From an uncultured Clostridia bacterium (GTDB taxonomy: Bacteria; Bacillota; Clostridia; TANB77; CAG-508): DNA of 64,000 nucleotides. The notes under the pieces are model-generated. The model saw only the letters and a list, made by a program, of their open reading frames with translations. It searched no databases and was not told the origin of the DNA. The DNA lies in assembly GCA_934167965.1 (NCBI GenBank), contig CAKPMJ010000004.1:190563-254562 (forward strand). Reading direction: 5' to 3'. This document shows, piece by piece, positions 24,479 to 32,285 of the stretch. Positions within the stretch are counted from its first letter, which is position 1; each line of letters begins with the position of its first letter. A program made the translations under genes and the position numbers.

Positions 24479-25447
24479 TTATACATCTATATCAAATGAA
24501 AATCCATCTGTCCATCCTTCTTTTTCTGTGTCTATTAATATACTGCAACCACTTTCAATTTGGGTTAGTGTTGTTCTATCTTTTCTAATTATTGCATTTT
24601 CAAATAACGATGTAATATTAGATGTTGCTTCACCTACAGTTGCGCCTTTTAATACGTATTCTCCCTTGCTACTATCATATTCAAATTTATATTTTGTTTG
24701 TGTTTTAAATGCTTCTGGTAAATCATTTTCTATATAATCTTTTTCTACGTCTGACAGATATCTTATGTTTAGTTTATTAGGTCCTGTTGCATATTGATTT
24801 TGATCATCAACTCCTGTGCTTGGTAAACCTGCATCATCCATTGTAATTTTTCCATCATGATTTATATCCATTGCTGGTAACATGTAGTCTTTTTTTTTCA
24901 CAATTCCACCTAAAAATTGCATTATCAAACTCCCATCATGATTTTTTACCATTCCATCTCCATTTAAATCTCCAAATACTATTACCCTTGCAACTACTTC
25001 TCCTTTTCCATCTTTTTTTATTCCCATTCCTGTTGCTAATGCAATACTTGTATCTGTTATATCTTCTTCTTTTTGATATCCCTCTTCATCATTTTCTCCA
25101 CTTATATAAGTTGCAACTGTATATCCTGTATCTTTTAATGCATTATTTAACTCATCTACTGTGTCTTTCACTATTACACCATCTTCATCCATTGTAACCC
25201 CTGTTATAAATCCGTTTCTACATTTATATTTTGAATTATTCAATATAAAGTGTGATTCTATATCATAATCTATTAATGTTGCTGCCTCTTCTTTTTTAGC
25301 TTCCTCAGTATTAGTTTTTGCATCTGCCGCCTTCTTCAATATTCCATTTTCTCCTGATAGCATACTTATTGCTACTCCTGCCAAAATTAATAATACTATT
25401 ATTGTTATTACTAACGCTATTAACGTGATTCCTCTGTTTTTCTTCAT
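24479..25447 (-). CDS. Prepilin-like protein with dockerin-type repeats (array gene 1)
   Basis: The 322-residue protein is the promoter-proximal member of the tandem array. It has the G|ITLIALVIT helix, SGENGIL, dockerin-type loops GDLNGDGMVKNHD and DINHDGKITMDD, and the KYKFEYDSSKGEYVLKGAT tail ending WTDGFSFDIDV. The first 190 bases match array gene 3 with very few differences, while the distal two thirds match array gene 4, so the gene looks like a recombinant mosaic. A REP-like hairpin (25476-25504) lies only 29 nt before the start, and a (CT)13 tract lies 170 nt upstream. Confidence 0.8.
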   Translation of the reverse strand: MKKNRGITLIALVITIIVLLILAGVAISMLSGENGILKKAADAKTNTEEAKKEEAATLIDYDIESHFILNNSKYKCRNGFITGVTMDEDGVIVKDTVDELNNALKDTGYTVATYISGENDEEGYQKEEDITDTSIALATGMGIKKDGKGEVVARVIVFGDLNGDGMVKNHDGSLIMQFLGGIVKKKDYMLPAMDINHDGKITMDDAGLPSTGVDDQNQYATGPNKLNIRYLSDVEKDYIENDLPEAFKTQTKYKFEYDSSKGEYVLKGATVGEATSNITSLFENAIIRKDRTTLTQIESGCSILIDTEKEGWTDGFSFDIDV

Positions 25448-25475
25448 TTTTTCTTATTCCTTTCCATATTTATTG

Positions 25476-25504
25476 TTGTCAAAAAGGAACGTCCCCCTTG
25501 ACAA
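25476..25504. repeat. REP-like hairpin, copy B
   Basis: TTGTCAA (25476-25482) and TTGACAA (25498-25504) flank the core, which reads GGGGGACGTTCC on the minus strand. The similarity to copy C continues to 25578. Confidence 0.75.
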
Positions 25505-25578
25505 TTTTTGCTCATTATAAAAAGACAATATTAAATTTATCCGGTATCATTAAATTTACCGAATAAACTAATATTGCC
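25498..25578. repeat. Dispersed repeat adjoining copy B
   Basis: Shares an ordered set of blocks with 57325-57400: TTGACAATT, TAAAAAGACAA, CCGGTATCATT, a spaced ACC-GA-AA block and AATATTGCC. The GACAATATT and AATATTGCC ends could pair with each other. Confidence 0.6.
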
Positions 25579-25618
25579 ATTCACTTTATATATACAACTT
25601 TTATTATTTAAATTATAG

Positions 25619-25644
25619 CTCTCTCTCTCTCTCTCTCTCTCTCT
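25619..25644. repeat. (CT)13 dinucleotide microsatellite
   Basis: 26 uninterrupted bases of CT (AG on the minus strand) lie about 172 nt upstream of the first array gene and 111 nt downstream of the gpr stop. Such tracts are prone to slippage. Confidence 0.9.
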
Positions 25645-25754
25645 ACAGCCTCAACGGTTCCGATTTTCATCTTCTTTCCCCTTTTCCTTTGTTCTCTTTT
25701 CTTTCTTATTATAACTTAACTTCTCTATTTTGACAAGTACTTTTTATATTTAAA

Positions 25755-26687
25755 TTATAAAGCATAATTTATTCCTCTTGCAACTACATCTTTCATATTT
25801 TCTATTAGTTCATCTATTTCTTTTGGAGTAACTATCATATTATAATCTTGCGGATTTAGTGCGTCTTTTATATTCTCATAATTATCTTGCTCTTTAAGTT
25901 GATTTAAAAATACATTTGATTTTGCTTCATTTTGCAATTTTTGTATAAATATATCTAAACAATCATTTACAAGCACTGCTGATTCTACAACTGTTGGAAT
26001 TCCTAATGCTATTACTGGTACTCCTAAAGTATTTTGTGATATTTCTTTTCTTGTATTACCAACTCCTGCTCCTGGAACTATTCCTGTATCTGATATTTGA
26101 ATTGTACTACTTATTCTATCTATACTTCTAGACGCTAAAGCATCTATTACTATTAAAAGTTTTGGCTTTACATTATCTACTATACCTTTTAATATTTCTA
26201 AGGTTTCTATTCCTGTCGTTCCTAAAACTCCTGGTGCAACTGCTGTTACTGGCCTTGTATTTGGATCTATACATTCTGGAACATATTTTATTATATGTCT
26301 TGTAACATCTATCTCGTTTATAACTTTTGGTCCTAAAGCATCTGGAGTTACATATATGTTTCCAAGTCCTACAACAAGTATATCATCTTGTCTTCCTACA
26401 TGATTATCTATTATTTGCCTTAATTCTTCTGTTAGCGTTTTTGCTGAATTATCTATGTCTTCATCTTGTGCTGCCTTAAGTTTACTTAAATCTATTGTTA
26501 CATATACTCCTTTTGGCTTTCCTATTGCCTGCTCACCATTTTCATTTGTTATTTTTACTCTAGTAACTTTTATCTTATCATTTACTTCTTTTTCCTCTGT
26601 TTCTATTCCATCTATGTTTTCTAAATTATTTACTTTTTTATAAATATTGCTTCTCTCCACAGCTAAATCTGTTCTAAAATTATACAT
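25755..26687 (-). CDS. gpr: Germination protease GPR
   Basis: The 310-residue protease degrades small acid-soluble spore proteins when spores germinate. It shows the N-terminal FRTDLAVE propeptide site, VVGLGNIYVTPDALGP, DVTRHIIKYVPE, TAVAPGVLGTTGIET, IDALASRSIDRISSTIQISDTGI and GAGVGNTRKEIS. The N-terminus is short, and an autoprocessing site near TDLAVE is expected from the family. The gene marks the host as a spore former. Its ribosome binding site is buried in a strong hairpin (26691-26725). It follows the DUF951 gene and gltX on the same strand. Confidence 0.95.
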   Translation of the reverse strand: MYNFRTDLAVERSNIYKKVNNLENIDGIETEEKEVNDKIKVTRVKITNENGEQAIGKPKGVYVTIDLSKLKAAQDEDIDNSAKTLTEELRQIIDNHVGRQDDILVVGLGNIYVTPDALGPKVINEIDVTRHIIKYVPECIDPNTRPVTAVAPGVLGTTGIETLEILKGIVDNVKPKLLIVIDALASRSIDRISSTIQISDTGIVPGAGVGNTRKEISQNTLGVPVIALGIPTVVESAVLVNDCLDIFIQKLQNEAKSNVFLNQLKEQDNYENIKDALNPQDYNMIVTPKEIDELIENMKDVVARGINYAL

Positions 26688-26690
26688 AAA

Positions 26691-26725
26691 AAATTCCTCC
26701 TCATACTTAGTATGAGAAGAAATTT
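26691..26725 (-). promoter_or_regulatory. Hairpin sequestering the gpr ribosome binding site
   Basis: On the minus strand AAATTTCTTCTCATAC pairs with GTATGAGGAGGAATTT (16 positions, two G-U pairs, 3-nt loop). The right arm contains the GAGGAGG site of gpr and is followed by a T run. It can act as an intrinsic terminator for the DUF951 transcript, as an RBS lock, or both. Confidence 0.7.
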
Positions 26726-26736
26726 TCTTTTTATAC

Positions 26737-26913
26737 TTATTCTTCCTTTTTAGTTATTGCCTTTAATGCCTTTTGCCTTTCTAATACTACTATATGTCCA
26801 CAGCCTTGGCATTTTAATTTAAAGTCTACTCCAACACGAGTAATCTCCCATAATTTACTACCACAAGGGTGAGTTTTTTTTGTTCTTACAATATCTCCTA
26901 CATTATATTGCAT
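26737..26913 (-). CDS. DUF951 family small protein
   Basis: A 58-residue protein, MQYNVGDIVRTKKTHPCGSK, then LWEITRVGVDFKLKCQGCGH and a Lys-rich end, matches the DUF951 (COG4481) family. Conserved elements are the GDIVxxKKxHPCG opening, WxxxRxGxDxxxxC and GCGHxVxLxR. It looks like a small OB/SH3-like nucleic-acid-binding protein with a CxxC; the function is not known. AAAGGA lies about 10 nt before the ATG. It sits between gltX and gpr on the same strand. Confidence 0.88.
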   Translation of the reverse strand: MQYNVGDIVRTKKTHPCGSKLWEITRVGVDFKLKCQGCGHIVVLERQKALKAITKKEE

Positions 26914-26941
26914 AACTTTTTTCCTTTCTCAGGTTTTATTA

Positions 26942-28594
26942 TTAAGCATTAATTGCTTTTTCAAATCTTTTTTTCATGCTGTCTTTTCCTAAGACTTGCA
27001 TTATTTCATACATATCTGGTGTATTTGTTCTTGATGTTAACGCAACTCTTAAAACAGTACTTACGTCTCCAACATGTGCTTTATAGTTTTCTGGATTTTC
27101 TTTAAATAATTTTACTTCTGGTGCATATCCCATTTCACATGCTAATTCTTTTATCTTGTTAAACCATGTTTGTTTGTCATCATTTTCATCATAATATTTT
27201 TCAATATATAATTTTAATATTTTTTTAATGTCTTCTTTATCATTTATGACTTGATATGGATATTCTTGATCTTTATTTAGGAACTTTTCATCATACATAT
27301 ATTCAATGTTTTCTTTTACATCAGACCATTTTGCAATATCTTTTCTTGGTTTAGTATTTCCTCTTTCAATTCCTAAAACTTTTAAGCTATATTCTTTATC
27401 TTGCAATAATTCTACTAGTTCTTTATCAAATCTTTCAGCCCATTTTAATGATTCTTCATATACTTGTTCTGCCGTATATTTTGATATAACAATTTTTGAT
27501 ACATCAAAAAGTTTTACCATATCAAATAAAGCTCCACTTACACTCATTTTGTTTAATTGAAAATCAAATTCTTCCATTGGCTTTTCTTTATTTTGTCTTC
27601 TCCAATTTTCAAATGTTGAATTTGCTATATTTAATAAATACTCTTTAACACTATCAGCTGGTACACCTAATTCTGAGTAATAACTAACTGCTGCCTCTGG
27701 GTCTTTTCTTTTACTTAATTTACGCTTGTTTCCATTATCATTTTTCATTATTGGAGCTATATGTGCATATTTTGGTGCTTTAAATCCTAACTCTTGGAAT
27801 AATTGTAAATGTAATGGTACTGATGATAACCATTCATCTCCTCTTATAACATGTGTTGTATGCATTAAATGATCATCTATTGCATGTGCAAAATGATATG
27901 TAGGTAAACCATCTGCTTTTATAATTACTATGTCTTGGTCATTTTCTGGGAAGTCTACATTCCCTTTTATTACATCTTTATGTTTTATTTTTCTATCTTC
28001 TCTACCTGGTGATTTAAATCTTATTATATATGGATCTCCTGCTTTTATTTTTTCTGCTGATTCATCTAATGATAATGTTCTATATTTTGCCCATACTCCA
28101 TAATATCCCGTTCTAACTTTAGCTGCTTCTTGTTTTGCTCTTATCTCGTCCAATTCTTCTGGTGTTTCAAATGCAGGATATGCTTTTCCTTGTTCTAACA
28201 TGTATTTTGCATATGCTTGATAGATTTCTTTTCTTAATGATTGCTTATATGGTCCATAATCTCCTATTTCATCTGTATCTGAAATCATTCCTTCATCTGG
28301 TTCCATTCCAAAATCTTTTAAGGATTTTATTATGTCTGTAACACCATTTTCTATTTCTCTTTTTTGGTCTGTATCTTCTACTCTTAGGAAAAATACTCCT
28401 CCTGTTCTTTTTGCTACAAATTTTGCAACTAATGATTGATATAATCCTCCTATATGTACAAATCCAGTTGGACTAGGAGCATATCTTGTTACTATTGCTC
28501 CTTCTGGTAAGTTCCTTTCCGGATATTTATTTTCATAATATGATATTTCCTTTGCATCTGGAAATATTAAGTCTGCTAATTCTTTATAATTCAT
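26942..28594 (-). CDS. gltX: Glutamyl-tRNA synthetase
   Basis: A 550-residue class I synthetase charging tRNA-Glu (and possibly tRNA-Gln, as in many Firmicutes without GlnRS). TRYAPSPTGFVHIGG carries the HIGH motif, then VEDTDQKRE, and KRKLSKRKDPEA is the KMSKS loop. The protein is longer than the usual 480-500 residues: about 30 extra residues precede the HIGH domain and the C-terminal anticodon-binding region is extended. AAAGGAAATT precedes the ATG. It lies 19 nt downstream of the RNase J gene and 28 nt upstream of the DUF951 gene, so the group is probably cotranscribed. Confidence 0.93.
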   Translation of the reverse strand: MNYKELADLIFPDAKEISYYENKYPERNLPEGAIVTRYAPSPTGFVHIGGLYQSLVAKFVAKRTGGVFFLRVEDTDQKREIENGVTDIIKSLKDFGMEPDEGMISDTDEIGDYGPYKQSLRKEIYQAYAKYMLEQGKAYPAFETPEELDEIRAKQEAAKVRTGYYGVWAKYRTLSLDESAEKIKAGDPYIIRFKSPGREDRKIKHKDVIKGNVDFPENDQDIVIIKADGLPTYHFAHAIDDHLMHTTHVIRGDEWLSSVPLHLQLFQELGFKAPKYAHIAPIMKNDNGNKRKLSKRKDPEAAVSYYSELGVPADSVKEYLLNIANSTFENWRRQNKEKPMEEFDFQLNKMSVSGALFDMVKLFDVSKIVISKYTAEQVYEESLKWAERFDKELVELLQDKEYSLKVLGIERGNTKPRKDIAKWSDVKENIEYMYDEKFLNKDQEYPYQVINDKEDIKKILKLYIEKYYDENDDKQTWFNKIKELACEMGYAPEVKLFKENPENYKAHVGDVSTVLRVALTSRTNTPDMYEIMQVLGKDSMKKRFEKAINA

Positions 28595-28613
28595 AATAAT
28601 TTCCTTTCTATAT

Positions 28614-30401
28614 CTATACTTCCATTATAATTGGTATGACCATAGGGTTACGTTTAGTTTTGGTAAATACGTAATCACGAAGATTATCTCTAACTATATT
28701 CTTTATAGTTGTCCAATCAGTTATTTCTCTTGCCTCACATTCTTTAACTTGTTTTCTAACTTCATGTTTTATATTTTCCATTATATTTTCTGAGTCTTTT
28801 ACATAAACAAATCCTCTTGATATAACATCAGGTCCTGCAACTACCTCTCCTGTTGCTCCATTTAAAGTTAATACTACTATTATTAATCCATCTTGTGATA
28901 AATGTTGTCTATCTCTTAAAACTACATTTCCTACATCTCCAACACCTAAACCATCTACTAGTAATTTACCTGATGGTACAGTTTCTTTGTTGAATTCTGC
29001 CTCATATTTATTTAACTCTAATACCTTTCCATTTTCTAGCATAAATATGTTTTCTTTTGGAATTCCAAGCATTTTTGCTGTTTCACTATGTGCTATTAAA
29101 TGTCTATAGTCTCCATGTACTGGAATAAAGTATTTTGGTTTTGCTAGTGCTATAATTAATTTTTGTTCTTCTTGACAAGCATGTCCTGAAACATGCACAT
29201 CCTCTAATGCACTATATACAACCTCTGCTCCTATTTGCATTAAATCATCTATAACTTTAGATACATATTTTTCATTTCCTGGTATTGGTGTTGCTGATAT
29301 AATAACCAAGTCATTTGGTGTTATTTTTACTTTTTTGTGTACTCCTGATGCCATTCTTGTAAGTGCTGACATTGCCTCTCCTTGGCTTCCTGTTGTTATT
29401 ATTACCAATTGATCATCTGTATAATTATTTATCATATCTATGTCTATAAATAAATTGTCTGGACAATCAATATATCCTAATTCTTTTGCAGTAGTTATCA
29501 TATTTATCATACTTCTTCCACAAACTGCTATTTTTCTTTTATATTTGATTGCACAATTCACAATTTGTTGAACTCTGTGGACATTTGATGCAAATGTAGC
29601 TACTACTATTCTTTTTGTACAGTGTAAAAATAGCTTGTCAAATACTTCTCCAACTGAACTTTCAGACATAGTAAATCCTTTTCTCTCAGAGTTTGTACTA
29701 TCTGACATTAGTGCTAATATTCCTTTGTTTCCTAGTTCTGCAATCCTTCCTAAATCCATCATATTTCCATCTATTGGTGTATAGTCTATTTTGAAATCTC
29801 CTGTGTGTAATATTGTTCCAACTGGTGTATTTATTGCAAGCATTACAGAGTCTGGTATACTATGTGAACTTCTTATAAATTCTACTTTAAATGATCCTAA
29901 TTTTACTGTTTGACCTTGTTTTACTTCATTTAAAATTGCACTTGATGTTAATCCATGCTCTTCTAGTTTATTTCTTATTAATCCTAATGTTAATTTTGTT
30001 CCATATATTGGTACATTTAATTGTTTTAAAAAATATGGTATTGCTCCTATATGATCTTCATGTCCGTGTGTGATAAATAATCCCTTAAATTTTTCTTTGT
30101 TATTTAATATATATGTTATATCTGGTATTACTAAATCAACACCTAACATGTCATCTTCTGGAAATGATAGACCACAGTCTACTGCAATCATTTCATCCCC
30201 ATACTCAAATACTGTGATATTTTTTCCTATCTCATGTAATCCACCTAATGGTATAATTCTCAATTTTGATTTTTTAAATACTGCATCCTCAGTTTCTTTT
30301 CTTTTTCTTGGTTTAAAACCTGTTGTTTTCTTTTCTTTTTGAATTTTTTCTTTTGATACTTGCGTAGTTTTCTTTCTTGTTTTCTTTACATTCTCTTCCA
30401 T
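28614..30401 (-). CDS. rnj: Ribonuclease J
   Basis: A 595-residue metallo-beta-lactamase/beta-CASP nuclease that degrades and matures RNA by 5'-3' exo- and endonucleolytic activity. The zinc motif HGHEDH is at 112-117, then SHSIPDS, HTGDFK, SDSTNSERKG and the C-terminal HVSGHACQEE and PVHGDYRH segments. The first 45 residues are an unusual Lys/Arg-rich extension. The frame is open up to 30536, but a consensus promoter lies there, so the ATG at 30401 (AGGAG about 13 nt upstream) is the likely start; an ATG at 30494 has no ribosome binding site. Confidence 0.93.
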   Translation of the reverse strand: MEENVKKTRKKTTQVSKEKIQKEKKTTGFKPRKRKETEDAVFKKSKLRIIPLGGLHEIGKNITVFEYGDEMIAVDCGLSFPEDDMLGVDLVIPDITYILNNKEKFKGLFITHGHEDHIGAIPYFLKQLNVPIYGTKLTLGLIRNKLEEHGLTSSAILNEVKQGQTVKLGSFKVEFIRSSHSIPDSVMLAINTPVGTILHTGDFKIDYTPIDGNMMDLGRIAELGNKGILALMSDSTNSERKGFTMSESSVGEVFDKLFLHCTKRIVVATFASNVHRVQQIVNCAIKYKRKIAVCGRSMINMITTAKELGYIDCPDNLFIDIDMINNYTDDQLVIITTGSQGEAMSALTRMASGVHKKVKITPNDLVIISATPIPGNEKYVSKVIDDLMQIGAEVVYSALEDVHVSGHACQEEQKLIIALAKPKYFIPVHGDYRHLIAHSETAKMLGIPKENIFMLENGKVLELNKYEAEFNKETVPSGKLLVDGLGVGDVGNVVLRDRQHLSQDGLIIVVLTLNGATGEVVAGPDVISRGFVYVKDSENIMENIKHEVRKQVKECEAREITDWTTIKNIVRDNLRDYVFTKTKRNPMVIPIIMEV

Positions 30402-30507
30402 TTTATTCTTTTCTCTCCTATCTTTTTTTTGTTTAGAAAATAAGCTATTTTCTTCAAAATAACTGCCTTTTCTTTTTATAACATATAATCTCATTAAATA
30501 CTTTTTT

Positions 30508-30536
30508 ATTATACCACTTTTTCCAAATAAAGTCAA
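30508..30536 (-). promoter_or_regulatory. Promoter of the RNase J operon
   Basis: Minus-strand TTGACT (30536-30531), 17 nt, TATAAT (30513-30508), leaving a leader of roughly 100 nt before the ATG. Confidence 0.8.
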
Positions 30537-30650
30537 TTTATATTATGTTATTTCCATTTATATTTTATTCAAATTTCATAAACTTTGGAATATTCCCAAT
30601 ATTTTTTATTATTCTTTTGGTATTATTTTCTTTGTAAGGATGTGTTTTGA

Positions 30651-30908
30651 ATGATATTATCTGAAGCAATTAAACTTAGAATAAATGAATTATTAGATGA
30701 AAACAATTTAACAGCTTATAAACTATCTTATCTTGCAGGTATATCTAATTCAATTATTAGTGATTGCAGGCGAGGAAAAGTAAAAGAGCCTACTATAAGT
30801 TCAATCGTTCATATATGTGAAGGTTTGGATATACAATTAAAGGATTTCTTTAACTCTCCACTTTTTGACGATGTTGAAGCAGTAGATAGACTCTCAAAAC
30901 TATCATAA
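30651..30908 (+). CDS. XRE-family helix-turn-helix regulator
   Basis: The 85-residue protein is essentially one Cro/C1-type HTH domain: IKLRINELLDENNLTAYKLSYLAGIS, then SIISDCRRGKVKEPTISSIVHICEGL. The recognition helix is around residues 35-45. It ends with a short acidic tail. TAAGGA lies 10 nt before the ATG. It is transcribed divergently from RNase J; its regulatory target cannot be read from the sequence. Confidence 0.8.
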   Translation: MILSEAIKLRINELLDENNLTAYKLSYLAGISNSIISDCRRGKVKEPTISSIVHICEGLDIQLKDFFNSPLFDDVEAVDRLSKLS

Positions 30909-30964
30909 TTAGTTATATCTTTTATTTAAGCTTTTTAAGTTTTTATTTATTATATTTTCGTTTT

Positions 30965-31306
30965 CTAATTATTGGTTATACTTAATTGATCTAAAATCTC
31001 TTTACATTCATTCCATTTCATTACTTTTATATTCTCATTATCTTTTTCCATTTTATTTAAAATTTCTTCTGTACCATCTGTCGAATTTAAATCAACTACT
31101 ATTATTTTTTTATTTTCACATAATAGATCTGCTAATGTAGAGCGTATTAAATACTCTATATTTTTTTCTCCATCTTTTACTGCGACTATTATATACATGT
31201 TATCTATTTCAGATTTATTATGCATATGTATTATCTTATTTACTAATTCTGATACTCCATATAAAGCTAATGTCCAAAAGATAGCATTTAATATAAAGTT
31301 TAACAT
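30965..31306 (-). CDS. Small membrane-anchored protein with partial GT-A-like domain
   Basis: 113 residues: one N-terminal membrane helix (3-27), then MYIIVAVKDGEKNIEYLIRS and KKIIVVDLNSTDGTEEILNK, which resemble the first half of a family 2 glycosyltransferase Rossmann-like fold (nucleotide-binding strand and DxxSxDGT). The catalytic second half (DxD, QxxRW) is absent, so it is unlikely to be an enzyme. A GGGGGAAA site precedes the ATG. Function is unknown; it could be a remnant or a dedicated small protein. Confidence 0.55.
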   Translation of the reverse strand: MLNFILNAIFWTLALYGVSELVNKIIHMHNKSEIDNMYIIVAVKDGEKNIEYLIRSTLADLLCENKKIIVVDLNSTDGTEEILNKMEKDNENIKVMKWNECKEILDQLSITNN

Positions 31307-31370
31307 AAGATTTCCCCCTTATATTTTATTTATATGTTCTATCTTTTTATTTGTGAAAAGTCGAAATTTG

Positions 31371-31398
31371 TTGACATTTTTTAAATTTAATATATAAT
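31371..31398 (+). promoter_or_regulatory. Promoter of the DUF975 gene
   Basis: TTGACA (31371-31376), 16 nt, TATAAT (31393-31398). Confidence 0.75.
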
Positions 31399-31443
31399 TA
31401 ATTTATATTTTTAATCATAAATTTATAAAAAGGGGGTGTTTTT

Positions 31444-32232
31444 ATGATGACAGCTACAAATACAAGAAGTCAAGCTAGAGAATCGTTAGCCAATAAATGG
31501 GGAAAAGGTGCATTAATTACCTTAGCATATTTTATTATATCATACGGCTTAAACTATATATCTTCTAAATTTTACTATACTTCTACAAAATATATTAATG
31601 AATTAATTATATTTTTAGTAGAATTACCTTTATCTTTTGGTCTAATTATTTCATTTATTAGGTTAAAAAGAAATGAAGATGTTAAAGCATTTGATTTTCT
31701 TAGTAATTTTTCTGAGAATTTTAAAAGAGCAATAAGCATTACTTGGAACATAATTTTAAAAATGTGGATTGCTATAGTTGCTTATATTATTGCTATCATT
31801 CTTCTTGGTATTTCAGCATTTACTTCATTTGCTAGTGTTCTAAGTACTGCTAGTATTGGAACTACATCAATAGTTTTAATAATAGTTGGTGTAGTATTAT
31901 TGGCTTTTGCTTGTGTTTATGGATTTATTAAAGGACTACTATATCCATTATCATATTATATCGCTTATGATAATCCTGAGCTATCTGCAAAAGAAGCAGT
32001 AGAAAAAAGTGCTGAATTAATGAATGGAAATAGAGGAAATATATTTGTTCTTCAATTGTCTTTCATAGGTTGGGCTATACTTGCTAGCTTTACATTAGGA
32101 ATAGGTTTCTTATGGCTAGCTCCTTATGTACAGGTTTCTAATGTATGTTTCTATGAAGAAGTTGCTGGTATTAACTCTGTTTCTACAGATTCTTCTAAAA
32201 ACTCAGAATATACAAAAACTGAAGAAGAATAA
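31444..32232 (+). CDS. DUF975 family membrane protein
   Basis: The 262-residue protein starts with TNTRSQARESLANKWGKGAL, the DUF975 signature, and has five or six membrane helices. A central region has FDFLSNFSENFKRAISITWNI, and a late motif, PLSYYIAYDNPELSAKEAVEKSAELMNGNRG, is typical of this family. The function is not established. AGGGGGTG fits either ATG at 31444 or 31447. It is monocistronic, between a strong promoter and a terminator. Confidence 0.85.
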   Translation: MMTATNTRSQARESLANKWGKGALITLAYFIISYGLNYISSKFYYTSTKYINELIIFLVELPLSFGLIISFIRLKRNEDVKAFDFLSNFSENFKRAISITWNIILKMWIAIVAYIIAIILLGISAFTSFASVLSTASIGTTSIVLIIVGVVLLAFACVYGFIKGLLYPLSYYIAYDNPELSAKEAVEKSAELMNGNRGNIFVLQLSFIGWAILASFTLGIGFLWLAPYVQVSNVCFYEEVAGINSVSTDSSKNSEYTKTEEE

Positions 32233-32247
32233 AATAATTAAAAAAAT

Positions 32248-32277
32248 AAAAAACTGTTTCAATTTGAACAGTTTTTT
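32248..32277. terminator. Bidirectional terminator between DUF975 gene and rplQ
   Basis: AAAAAACTGTT (32248-32258) and AACAGTTTTTT (32267-32277) form an 11-bp stem with A/T tracts on both sides. It ends the alpha-operon transcript on the minus strand. Confidence 0.88.
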
Positions 32278-32285
32278 ATTTTTTA

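Larger units (their letters stand above)
25448..25754. other. Intergenic control region upstream of the prepilin-like array
   Basis: No gene is visible. From the array side it contains the REP-like hairpin B, a TATAAT at 25519-25514 (minus strand) without a convincing -35, an AT-rich element shared with 57303-57400, the (CT)13 tract, and a pyrimidine-rich run up to the gpr stop. Confidence 0.6.

Noticed and set aside
21292..25447. The tandem array as a genuine cellulosome scaffold/dockerin locus.
   Set aside because: The dockerin loops are mid-chain, there are no glycoside hydrolase domains, and no cohesin is encoded nearby.
25619..25644. CT-rich tract and nearby repeats as a CRISPR array.
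   Set aside because: It is a simple dinucleotide repeat without spacers, and no cas gene is present anywhere in the window.
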